From JBIKLM01 sp044375105 (lineage in GTDB: Bacteria > Planctomycetota > UBA1135 > GCA-002686595): 25,766 nucleotides of DNA. The stretch is from positions 1 through 25,766 of the forward strand of contig JBILNK010000046.1 in NCBI GenBank assembly GCA_044375105.1, read 5' to 3'. Numbering within the stretch: position 1 is the stretch's first letter; each line of letters starts with the position of its first letter. The position numbers and the translations under genes were made by a program. Positions 16,211-25,766 of the stretch are shown one piece after another. The notes under the pieces are model-generated. The model saw nothing but the letters and a program-made list of their open reading frames with translations, was not told the DNA's origin and made no database searches.

Positions 16211-18045
16211 AGGCACAAAGCGCGCCGCGCTGCCCGCGGGGCTGCCCGCTCCCGGCGAGCGACTGCGCGGGGCCGATCGGGCCCGCGGCCCTCCAGCGCT
16301 TCGCCGCGCGCTGCGCCGTCGACGGGGCGCGCTCCGCCCTCGAAGCGACCCTGCTCGAACTCGATGCAGAGGCGGCCGGCCGCTGGATGATGCTGCTCCG
16401 CGAAGGCCGCGCCGGCTTCCTGCCGATGCTGACCCCGGGGGGCACGGCCCTCTTGATCGGCAACGCCAGCTCGGGGGCTGCCTTGGCCCTCTGCCGCGCC
16501 GGCTATCGGCTCTGGCTGGCGGATCGCTGCCGGTTGCGCGCCTGCGCGGCCCTGGCGGCCCTGCGCGCGCTGCTCGGGCCCGCCGTGCCGGTCGCGGCCC
16601 TGTGCTTCGACGGCGAGCGCCTGCCGCTCCAGGACCACAGCGTCGATCTGATCGTGCGCGAGAGCCCGGCACCGCCGCTCGGGCTGGAGGGCGGGCCGAG
16701 CCTCGCCGAGCTGGCCCGCGTGGCGCGCCGCGAGCTGCTGATCGCCGCCGAGAACCGCCTGGCCTACAAGCGCTCCTCGGGCCAGCGGGCGGATTTCCGC
16801 CTGCTCTCGCCGCGCGAGCTGCTCGCGCGCCTGGCGCGCCCGAGCGCCGGCGAAGCCTCCCTGCATGGGCACCTCTCCCGGCTGCGCTCGGCGTTCTTCG
16901 ACCCGGAGCGCAGCTTCGCGCTCTATCCGCACAGCCACGATTGGAGCCACCTGCTGGCCCTCGATGGACCCCGGCCGCGCCTGACCGTGGGTCCCATGGA
17001 GCGCAAGAACCGGCTCAAGCTCCTGGCCCAGCGGGCCGGAGCCGTGCCCTGGCTGGCGCCGTCGTTCGCCCTCTTGGCCCGCGCGCCCGGCGCCGCGCCC
17101 AGCGAGCCGGCTTGGCGCGGCTTGCTGGCGCGCGTGGCCCAGGCAGCCGGCGAACCGCTGCCGGAGCTGGACGTGCTGATCGCCACACGCGGCAACACGG
17201 CGGTGCTGCAGACCTGCCTGCCGGGCGGCGATCCGCGCGATCCTCGCGGGCGCTTCAGCCTGCATCTGGCGCTCTCGCCCCAGCAGGAGGTCCAGGCGCG
17301 GCGCCACATCGCCCGACTGCGCGAAATCCGCGCGCGCTTCCCGGACTTCCCGATCCCCACGCCGCTGTACGAGGAGCAAGGGCCCCTGGGCCACGCGACC
17401 GCCGAGCGTCGCCTGCCGGGCCACACCGCAGCCCAGTTCACCGGCCAGGAGCGCGTGCTCGGGCCGCTGTATGCGCGCTTGGCCGAGCAGCTCGCGACCC
17501 TGCGCGTGGCACCGGCCGCGCCCCTGGATCCGGCCGGGTTCGAGCGCTTGATCGCCGCGCGCGTCGAGCTGGTCGCCCGCCGCGCGGCCGTGGCCAGCAC
17601 GCGGCAGGCCCTCGAAGGCTTCGGCCGACTGGCGCAGGAGCGCCTCCTGGGCCTGCCCTTCCCGCGGGTGCTCTACCACGCCGACCTGCGCGCCAAACAC
17701 GTGATGACCGATCCGCGCGGGCGCTGCTTCGGGCTGCTCGACTGGGGCTCCTCCGAGGACGCCGACCTGCCCTACTTCGATCTGCTGAACCTGATCCTGC
17801 ACGATCGCAAGCAGGCCGCCGGGCGCTCGATCGCCTGGGCCTGGGGCCTGGTGCGCGGGGCCGGCCCGGCGGGCCTTCACGCCCACGAGCGCCGCGCCCT
17901 CGAGGACTACGCCGCGCGGCTCGAGCTGCCCGCGGTCTATTGCCGCACGATCGAGCAGATCTACCCGCTGCTGGTCAGCGCCATGGCCGAAGCCAACTGG
18001 GACTATTCGCGCCCGCGCTGGGTCCATCAGAACTTCGCTCTCTAG
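16207..18045 (+). CDS. Two-domain protein: degenerate methyltransferase-like half and APH/choline-kinase-like half
   Basis: The 612-residue product combines two recognisable parts. Residues about 75-185 look like a class I methyltransferase core: a glycine-containing loop LLIGNASSGAALAL in the SAM-binding position, then RLPLQDHSVDLIVRE, the usual strand-4 pattern. The loop lacks the acidic residue and GxGxG of active enzymes, so SAM binding is doubtful. Residues about 330-560 look like the aminoglycoside/choline phosphotransferase fold. The catalytic loop is HADLRAKHVM (491-500) with Asp493 and His498 where Asn or Gln is usual, and the metal-binding Asp512 is in LLDWGSSED. The segment about 237-290 (ALYPHSHDW, MERKNRLKLLAQ) links them. 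Its ATG overlaps the stop of the upstream membrane protein. The product likely acts on a sugar, lipid head group or other small molecule; nothing shows which. The join is within one uninterrupted frame. Confidence 0.72.
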   Translation: MKAQSAPRCPRGCPLPASDCAGPIGPAALQRFAARCAVDGARSALEATLLELDAEAAGRWMMLLREGRAGFLPMLTPGGTALLIGNASSGAALALCRAGYRLWLADRCRLRACAALAALRALLGPAVPVAALCFDGERLPLQDHSVDLIVRESPAPPLGLEGGPSLAELARVARRELLIAAENRLAYKRSSGQRADFRLLSPRELLARLARPSAGEASLHGHLSRLRSAFFDPERSFALYPHSHDWSHLLALDGPRPRLTVGPMERKNRLKLLAQRAGAVPWLAPSFALLARAPGAAPSEPAWRGLLARVAQAAGEPLPELDVLIATRGNTAVLQTCLPGGDPRDPRGRFSLHLALSPQQEVQARRHIARLREIRARFPDFPIPTPLYEEQGPLGHATAERRLPGHTAAQFTGQERVLGPLYARLAEQLATLRVAPAAPLDPAGFERLIAARVELVARRAAVASTRQALEGFGRLAQERLLGLPFPRVLYHADLRAKHVMTDPRGRCFGLLDWGSSEDADLPYFDLLNLILHDRKQAAGRSIAWAWGLVRGAGPAGLHAHERRALEDYAARLELPAVYCRTIEQIYPLLVSAMAEANWDYSRPRWVHQNFAL

Positions 18046-18084
18046 GCGCCGCGCGGCCCGGCGTCCGAGGGCTAGATTCGCTTC

Positions 18085-18831
18085 ATGATCCCGATCCACG
18101 ACACCGAGCCCAGCCGGCGGCCGCCGGTGGCGGTTTATTGGCTGATCGGTGTCAACGTGGTGCTGTTCCTGCTCCAAGGGCACCTGGACGAAGACAGCCT
18201 GCACGCCTGGGTGCAAGGGCTCGGGCTCGTGCCCGCGCGCCTGTCCCTGGCCCTCGAAGCGCCGGGAGTGGCGCCCTGGGCAGTCCTGCCCCTGCTGACC
18301 AGCCAGTTCCTGCATGGCAGCTGGCTGCACCTGATCGGCAACCTGTGGATGCTGTACCTGTTTGGCGATAACGTCGAAGACCGCATGGGCTCGAAGCGCT
18401 TCCTGGCCTTCTACCTCTGCTGCGGGCTGATCGCCGGCCTGGTGCACTTCTGGAGCACGCCGCAGTCGCCCGTGCCCACCATCGGCGCCTCGGGGGCCGT
18501 GGCGGGCGTGATGGGCGCTTACCTGCCGCTGTTCCCGCGCTCGCGGGTGATCGTGCTGGTGCCGATCCTGTTCTACCCGCTGTTCTTCCAAGTCAGCGCC
18601 CTGGCGTTCCTCGGGGGCTGGTTCCTGCTCCAATACCTCTCGGGCTTCGGCCAGGCGCTGGTCGGCGACGAGGCCGTCGGCGGCGTCGCCTATTGGGCCC
18701 ACGTGGGCGGCTTCCTGGCCGGCTTGGCCCTGGTCTGGCCGTTCCTCAAGCCGCGCCGCGAACGCCGCGCGCTGTACCCCGACGAATGGGGCCCGGAGGC
18801 CGCTTGGCGCGCCGAGCGCCGCCGCCCCTGA
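18085..18831 (+). CDS. Rhomboid-family intramembrane serine protease
   Basis: This integral membrane protease of 248 residues cleaves transmembrane substrates within the bilayer. The catalytic dyad is visible: Ser136 in TIGASGAVAGVMG and His206 in AYWAHVGGFLAG. The conserved stretch FLHGSWLHLIGNLWMLYLFGDNVEDRMG (read in parts, FLHGSWLHLIGNLW then LFGDNVEDRMG; about 75-102) carries the oxyanion-hole Asn86 and the early helix motif of the family. Six membrane helices are apparent, the first at about 17-31. The C-terminus is cytoplasmic and basic (KPRRERRAL). It starts 39 nt after the methyltransferase-kinase gene and ends 67 nt before another membrane-anchored serine protease. A GAGGG lies about 13 nt before the ATG, slightly far for a ribosome-binding site. 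Substrates are unknown. Confidence 0.94.
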   Translation: MIPIHDTEPSRRPPVAVYWLIGVNVVLFLLQGHLDEDSLHAWVQGLGLVPARLSLALEAPGVAPWAVLPLLTSQFLHGSWLHLIGNLWMLYLFGDNVEDRMGSKRFLAFYLCCGLIAGLVHFWSTPQSPVPTIGASGAVAGVMGAYLPLFPRSRVIVLVPILFYPLFFQVSALAFLGGWFLLQYLSGFGQALVGDEAVGGVAYWAHVGGFLAGLALVWPFLKPRRERRALYPDEWGPEAAWRAERRRP

Positions 18832-18898
18832 GCCAAGCTCCCCTGCCCGGCGCCAATTCCCGCTCCCCGACCCGTTTACGGGCACCGCCCCCCACCCC

Positions 18899-19726
<828 letters not shown>

Positions 19727-19743
19727 TCGGCTGAGAACTGATC

Positions 19744-19764
19744 GGCTCGGGCTGCGCCCGAGCC
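19744..19764 (+). terminator. Hairpin terminator of the protease gene
   Basis: A 9-bp perfect stem, GGCTCGGGC and GCCCGAGCC, has a TGC loop and is followed by TTC. It sits 17 nt after the plus-strand stop. The tail is short, but the stem is strong and correctly placed. Confidence 0.6.
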
Positions 19765-19785
19765 TTCAGCACAGCCTGCGGCTAT

Positions 19786-19818
19786 GCCTTTGGGCCGCCA
19801 TCCGGCGGCCACAAAGGC
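19786..19818. terminator. Bidirectional hairpin between convergent operons
   Basis: A 14-bp stem with a single bulged A (19811) and an ATCC loop. Left arm GCCTTTGGGCCGCC (19786-19799), right arm GGCGGCC plus CAAAGGC separated by the bulge. It is nearly symmetrical and can fold on both strands, which suits termination for the plus-strand protease unit and the minus-strand SPFH unit. The palindrome GCTGATCAGC directly overlaps its right end (19817-19826). Confidence 0.6.
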
Positions 19819-19867
19819 TGATCAGCGCTGCTCGGATCGGCGCAGCGCGCCGAGTTCCAGCCCCGGT

Positions 19868-19902
19868 GGGGCCCGGCCCGGTCCAGGCCCGAGCCGGGCC
19901 CC
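19868..19902 (-). terminator. Hairpin terminator of the SPFH gene pair
   Basis: A 10-bp perfect stem, GGGGCCCGGC (19868-19877) with GCCGGGCCCC (19893-19902), is extended inward by three more pairs after one mismatch. It lies 8 nt past the stop of the SPFH gene on the minus strand. There is no T tract. A smaller CGGCGC/GCGCCG hairpin (19838-19852) lies just beyond. Confidence 0.5.
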
Positions 19903-19910
19903 GCGGAAGA

Positions 19911-20984
19911 TCAATCTCCGACCAGCAGGCGGACCAGGGCCGACAGATCGAGGACCGTGGGCACGCTCGGGTCGTTGGAGTTGAGCGTCACGGACTCGAA
20001 GTTGAGGTTCTCGGCCGCCTGGCGGGCCAGGAAGATCCGGCCACCGGTCGAGGCCAGGGCCGCGTTGCGCAGCTCGCTGCGCAGGGCCTCGGCCTTGGCG
20101 GAGGCCAGCTCGCCGGTGGCGATGGCGCTGACCGCCAGGGCCTCGGCTTCGGCGCGGTTGGTCTGGTCGTAGATGCGCGCATCGGCCTGGATCTGCGCGA
20201 TCTCGACCTGGTTCTGCGAACGGCGCTCCTGCAGCTGGACGTCCCATTCGCCCCGGCGGCGCTTCTCGAGGGCCTCGGTCTCCTTCTCGTAGGCCTCGGT
20301 CTGCTGGCTCTGCAGCTCCTGCTTCTGGCGCGCTTCGGCCAGGAGCGCCTTCTGGCGGGTGAGCTGCTTGAGCTGCAGTTTTTCCTCGTATTCCTGGGGG
20401 AAGCGCACGGCCCGGATCAGGATCGAGATCGGCTCCACATGGAACTTGTCCAGTTCGGCGCGCACGCGCGGCATGGTCTCTTCGACGCGGCGCAGGCGCG
20501 TGCCCGAGGAGACGAAGTCCTCCGGCGAGAGCTTGGAGAGCTCTTCCTGCAGCAAGCCGCCGATCACACGCTGCACCCGGTCGCGGTAGGCCAACTGGAA
20601 GCCATCGCGCACGAGCTGCCAGGCGCGGCCCGGGATGATCTTGTAGGCCACGGTCACGTCGAGCGAAGCGGTGTTGTTGTCGCTGGTGCGGATGTCGAGG
20701 CTGGCGGAGTAGTCGACGTTGCTGCCGCTGACCTCGGTGCCGAGCTGCTCGGAAGAAAAGTTGACGAAATGCACGCGCGCGTCCAAGCGGTACCACTGGT
20801 GCACCCCGATGATGCCCAGATGGTAGCCGAGGCCGAAGTCGCGCTCGGCGATGCCGCCGCGCAGCTGGTTCTGCTTGACCCCGATGACCGCCGGGGGGAT
20901 GCGCTGGATCAGCAGGGCGAAAGCCAGCACCACCAGCACGACCAGGACCAGGACCAGACCGCCGACCTTGGTTAGGAATCGCAT
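19911..20984 (-). CDS. SPFH/band-7 (stomatin/prohibitin-type) membrane protein, second of a tandem pair
   Basis: The 357-residue protein has an N-terminal membrane helix (about 8-26, LVLVLVVLVVLAFALL), then an SPFH domain (about 31-200). It shows GVKQNQLRGG, the strand FGLGYHLGIIGVHQWYRLD, the VTVAYKIIP segment and RDRVQRVIGGLLQEEL. A long coiled coil follows (about 200-300, rich in Gln, Glu and Arg), then a short hydrophobic C-terminal segment (SALVRLLVGD). This is the usual plan of stomatin/prohibitin/HflC proteins that assemble ring-like membrane scaffolds and modulate membrane proteases. It starts 3 bp after the stop of the other SPFH gene, inside an operon, with a rare good Shine-Dalgarno. 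HflC is one alternative, but the partner is not obviously HflK. Confidence 0.9.
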   Translation of the reverse strand: MRFLTKVGGLVLVLVVLVVLAFALLIQRIPPAVIGVKQNQLRGGIAERDFGLGYHLGIIGVHQWYRLDARVHFVNFSSEQLGTEVSGSNVDYSASLDIRTSDNNTASLDVTVAYKIIPGRAWQLVRDGFQLAYRDRVQRVIGGLLQEELSKLSPEDFVSSGTRLRRVEETMPRVRAELDKFHVEPISILIRAVRFPQEYEEKLQLKQLTRQKALLAEARQKQELQSQQTEAYEKETEALEKRRRGEWDVQLQERRSQNQVEIAQIQADARIYDQTNRAEAEALAVSAIATGELASAKAEALRSELRNAALASTGGRIFLARQAAENLNFESVTLNSNDPSVPTVLDLSALVRLLVGD

Positions 20985-20987
20985 GGC

Positions 20988-22157
20988 TCAGTTGCCTCCC
21001 GGGGGCAGGGGCCGCGGGTCGCGACCGGTCTTGTCTTCGTATTCGATGCGCGTCGGAGCCGCGTCGCGGCTGTAGGGCGCCAGCGTGAAGCGGATGCCGC
21101 TGAGGCGCTGGATCAGGGCCTCGCGCACGACCACCTCACCCTGCCTCTCGAGGGCTTCCGCCTGGGCCACGACGCCCTCGGCCTCCTTGGTGTACTTCTC
21201 GACCAGGCCCTTGGCCTTGGCCTCCAGCTCGGCCTGCCTGGAGGTGCCTTCGGAGACCCGTTCAATGCGGTAGGCATCGGCTGCGCGGCGCAGCAGCGTC
21301 GACTGCCTGGAGGCCTCCAGGCGCTCGCGGTCGAGCTCGCCGATCAGCTGGGCCATCTCGATGGACTTGTCCTTTTCGACCGCCGCCAAGCGCTGGTCGC
21401 GCTCGCGCTTGAGCTGGTCCGACATGGCCACCAGGCGCTCCACGTCCTGGTCTACGACCTTGCGGTCCTCGATGGCCCGCTCGTACTCGGCGTCGAAGTT
21501 CGGCTTCTGTTGCGGAATGGCCAGGATCTGCAGGCCGAAGGGCCGCAGGGCCTCGTCCAGCCGTCGGCGGCCCTCGGCGAAGGCCAGCTGCAGCGTGCTC
21601 GGGTTGGCGATCTGCTCGGCGGAATAGCGCCCGAATTCGTCGCGCAGGATCGAGCGCGCGAAAGACTTGACCCATTCCTGCTTGTAGGCTTCGCCGGGAC
21701 CGGACGACAGCAGAGCGCCAGCCACCTCGGAGGGGATCAGCGAATACTGGATCTCGATGTTGTCGAAACGGAAGTTCGAGCCGTCGTTGGCGCGCACGGT
21801 CAGGTAGGGCACCACCGCGCCGCCTTCGTAGCGGTTGCCCTTCATGACGAAGTTCTGGGGCCGGCGATCCAGGACGAAGACCTCCTGGATGAAGGGCACG
21901 AAGAACTGGTAGCCCGGCTGCTGGATCGGGGTCAGGGAGTCGGTCAGGTAGTTGACCTTGACGCCCAATTGCTCCGGGTTGATCTCGACGACCCCGAGCT
22001 TGCCCGTGAGCGCCATGCCGATGCCGGTCAAGGCCAGGGCGGCCAGCCCCAGGGCGGTCAGGGTGGCCAGCGGGGAGAGGCGCGGGGCTCCGCGGCTGCC
22101 CGGCTTCCAGCCCGGCGGGGGGAAGGCGTCGGGGATCTTGGTCTTGTCGAAGGCCAT
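20988..22157 (-). CDS. SPFH/band-7 membrane protein, first of a tandem pair
   Basis: The 389-residue protein starts at MAFDKTKIPDAFPPPGWKPG. A cytoplasmic Pro-rich N-terminus is followed by one membrane helix (about 30-52) and an SPFH domain (about 53-220) with GVVEINPEQLGVKV, PGYQFFVPFIQEVFVLDRR and AFARSILRDEF-like segments (KSFARSILRDEFGRYSAE). A very charged coiled coil runs about 230-350, ending in a Pro/Gly tail. An earlier ATG at 22217 exists, but the 20 residues it adds are unlike a membrane protein N-terminus, so the later ATG is preferred. The two SPFH proteins differ clearly in sequence, as HflK and HflC do, and probably form a hetero-oligomeric ring. The first gene's stop is followed by the second gene's ATG after 3 bp. 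Confidence 0.9.
   Translation of the reverse strand: MAFDKTKIPDAFPPPGWKPGSRGAPRLSPLATLTALGLAALALTGIGMALTGKLGVVEINPEQLGVKVNYLTDSLTPIQQPGYQFFVPFIQEVFVLDRRPQNFVMKGNRYEGGAVVPYLTVRANDGSNFRFDNIEIQYSLIPSEVAGALLSSGPGEAYKQEWVKSFARSILRDEFGRYSAEQIANPSTLQLAFAEGRRRLDEALRPFGLQILAIPQQKPNFDAEYERAIEDRKVVDQDVERLVAMSDQLKRERDQRLAAVEKDKSIEMAQLIGELDRERLEASRQSTLLRRAADAYRIERVSEGTSRQAELEAKAKGLVEKYTKEAEGVVAQAEALERQGEVVVREALIQRLSGIRFTLAPYSRDAAPTRIEYEDKTGRDPRPLPPGGN
20995..21000 (-). promoter_or_regulatory. Shine-Dalgarno sequence of the downstream SPFH gene
   Basis: On the minus strand this reads GGGAGG, ending 10 nt before the ATG at 20984 and lying inside the last codons of the preceding gene. It is the clearest ribosome-binding site I find in the window. 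Confidence 0.6.
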
Positions 22158-22218
22158 GGGGCGATGCGGGGAGTCCGGTTGGAAATGGCCCGCGCACGGC
22201 GGGCACGGACGGATCATA

Positions 22219-22240
22219 GGCCCCGGGAAGCCCCGGGGCC
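22219..22240 (-). terminator. Hairpin terminator after the methyltransferase gene
   Basis: A perfect 9-bp stem, GGCCCCGGG and CCCGGGGCC, has an AAGC loop. It lies about 30 nt past the methyltransferase stop on the minus strand and before the SPFH gene, so it would separate the two units. No T tract is present. Confidence 0.45.
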
Positions 22241-22271
22241 CGCAGGCGGCCCCTACGGGCCCGCCCAGGCC

Positions 22272-23075
22272 TCATTCACGGCGCGGGCGGCGGCGCAGCA
22301 CCAGCAGGGTGTCCAGCTGGCGGTCGTCCAGGTCCCGGGGAGCGCCGAGGTCGTAGGTGAAGTCGTAGGTGGCCACGTGTTCGAGCTCGGGCACCGAGGC
22401 CAACAGGCGCCGGGTCTGGCGCGCGTCGTAGGTCCGGAAGGTCCATTCCGTCTCCAGGCGCCGCTTGCGGCCGCCCTCTTCGACCAGCAGGCGCGAACGG
22501 CAGCGCTCGAGCCGGCGCCTTCGATCCGCCGGCCAGCCTTCGATCGTGCAGGCCACCCGGGCCCCGCCGCGCTGGCCGCGCCAGCGCTCCACGTCGACCT
22601 CGTCGTAGTCGTACTGGGTCAGGTGGAAGCCCAGGGCTAGCAGGCCCCCATCGAGCAGCACCTCGGCGGCCGAGGACAGGAATCCGCGCGCGTGCTCCTC
22701 GCTCAAGAGGTACTTGAAGGTGCTGACCAGGCAGTGCACCAGCTCGTGCCGCCGACGGCTGGAGAAGGCCTCCATGCGCCCCTCGCGCAGCACGCCCGTG
22801 AGGCCCGCCTGGCGCAGGCGCTCCGCAGCGTAATCGAGCATCGGCCGCGAGGCGTCGAAGCCTTCGACCAGCCAGCCGCGGCGCGCGAATTCGACCAGGA
22901 AACGGCCCGAGCCGCAGGCCGGTTCGAGCACCGAGCGCTGGGCCCGGGTGCGGGCTTGCCCGTGCCGCGCCAGCAGGCCCTCCAAGAAGTCGACCTCCTT
23001 GGCCGTGTCCGTGTCGAAGATGATGTCGTAGTACTGGGGCGCGTCGTACCAGTCGAGGACTTCGAAGCGGGGCAT
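22272..23075 (-). CDS. Class I SAM-dependent methyltransferase
   Basis: This soluble enzyme of 267 residues has a Rossmann-type SAM fold. Motif I is VLEPACGSGRFLVEF (49-63), with the acidic residue and GxG intact. GFDASRPMLDYA follows (motif II region, acidic Asp at the SAM ribose position). The second half has HCLVSTFKYLLSEEHARGFL and a strand/loop GGLLALGFHLTQYDYDE. The N-terminus MPRFEVLDWYDAPQYYDIIFD is typical of small-molecule methyltransferases with a YDxxF cap. The substrate cannot be named. It is separated from aconitase by 380 bp and from the SPFH pair by 114 bp with a hairpin, so it is probably its own unit. The C-terminal Arg-rich end (LRRRPRRE) is unremarkable in this genome. Confidence 0.9.
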   Translation of the reverse strand: MPRFEVLDWYDAPQYYDIIFDTDTAKEVDFLEGLLARHGQARTRAQRSVLEPACGSGRFLVEFARRGWLVEGFDASRPMLDYAAERLRQAGLTGVLREGRMEAFSSRRRHELVHCLVSTFKYLLSEEHARGFLSSAAEVLLDGGLLALGFHLTQYDYDEVDVERWRGQRGGARVACTIEGWPADRRRRLERCRSRLLVEEGGRKRRLETEWTFRTYDARQTRRLLASVPELEHVATYDFTYDLGAPRDLDDRQLDTLLVLRRRPRRE

Positions 23076-23297
23076 GCTCGGCGCGGGGGGGGTGCGGGGA
23101 ATTCGCTGAAGGAGCGCGGAGAACGGGCGCTATCGGCGCGGCTGGTCGGAGGGGCGCGCCAGCGGCCGGCGACCGCTCCGCGGCGTAAGCCGTGCGGCAG
23201 GGGCGCCCCAGGCGGCCCCCAGGGGCCTCGCCCGGCGTGCTCTGCCAGACCTGGCCTTCGCTGGGGCTGGCGGCGGGCTGCGGAACCCGCCGGGCTG

Positions 23298-23327
23298 CTG
23301 TCCGTTGGGGCCCTGTCCGTTGGGGCC
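23298..23327. repeat. Tandem duplication of a 15-bp unit
   Basis: CTGTCCGTTGGGGCC occurs twice in direct succession (23298-23312, 23313-23327), followed by a degenerate third copy (CTGCCTGCCGTGGCC). Being a multiple of three, it encodes a GPNGQ repeat in one minus-strand frame, but that frame is not a credible gene. Confidence 0.8.
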
Positions 23328-23421
23328 CTGCCTGCCGTGGCCCCGTGGTCCGGCGACCGCGCGGGGCCGCGCCGCTCGGAGGGCGAAACGCGCCCCGCGC
23401 GGGGGCACGCGAGCAGCGGCT

Positions 23422-23447
23422 GCCGGCCCGCGCCTGGGCGGGCCGGC
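23422..23447 (-). terminator. Hairpin terminator of aconitase
   Basis: A perfect 10-bp stem, GCCGGCCCGC and GCGGGCCGGC, has a 6-nt loop. On the minus strand it begins 8 nt after the aconitase stop. No T tract follows, like most hairpins in this window. Confidence 0.55.
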
Positions 23448-23455
23448 TCGCCGGC

Positions 23456-25766
<2,311 letters not shown>

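Larger units (their letters stand above)
23076..23455. other. 380-bp gap without a convincing gene
   Basis: This stretch between the methyltransferase and aconitase holds a terminator-like hairpin, a tandem 15-bp repeat and GC-rich filler. A 109-codon GTG-initiated frame on the minus strand (23130-23459) overlaps the aconitase stop but is Arg/Pro/Ala filler with no motif. I do not call it a gene. The methyltransferase promoter should lie near its 3' plus-strand flank (about 23080-23200), but I see no clear hexamers. Confidence 0.6.

Overview
The window is very GC-rich bacterial chromosome (well above 65% G+C by eye) with dense housekeeping and metabolic genes. I see no rRNA, tRNA, CRISPR array, phage gene, transposase or insertion sequence. 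My best guess is a high-GC Planctomycetota lineage. This rests on recalled resemblance of the adrenodoxin-type ferredoxin and the tandem SPFH proteins, and on the near absence of Shine-Dalgarno sequences. A myxobacterial-type or other high-GC Gram-negative origin is not excluded.

Layout. 215-3445 (+): a DEAD-box RNA helicase with a huge disordered Arg/Pro/Gly tail, then a [2Fe-2S] ferredoxin with its own putative promoter. 3584-4726 (-): a CorA-type divalent cation transporter. 4951-13260 (-): a metabolic block. Read in transcription order it holds a nitrilase-superfamily amidohydrolase, a thiolase overlapping a 3-hydroxyacyl-CoA dehydrogenase by one base, an acyl-CoA dehydrogenase, a small excisionase-type HTH protein, a second acyl-CoA dehydrogenase, then a metallo-beta-lactamase-fold hydrolase overlapping a BtuF-like metal/corrinoid-binding protein that lacks a signal peptide. 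The CoA enzymes form most of a short-chain beta-oxidation or butyryl-CoA pathway. Crotonase and electron-transfer flavoprotein genes must lie elsewhere.

13532-14809 (+): a secreted cysteine-rich protein of unknown function, behind an unusually AT-rich leader. 15077-18045 (+): a polytopic membrane protein translationally coupled to a large protein that joins a degenerate methyltransferase-like half to an APH/choline-kinase-like half. 18085-19726 (+): a rhomboid protease and a membrane-anchored ClpP/SDH-class serine protease. 19911-22157 (-): two tandem SPFH/band-7 proteins that converge on the proteases across a hairpin-packed 184-bp gap. 22272-23075 (-): a class I methyltransferase. 23456-end (-): aconitase A, whose N-terminus lies beyond the window.

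The two parts most worth following up are the membrane proteolysis/SPFH neighbourhood (18085-22157) and the membrane protein plus methyltransferase-kinase pair (15077-18045). Neither is proven to be a new system. Most genes here are ordinary, and all calls come from reading motifs without database searches.
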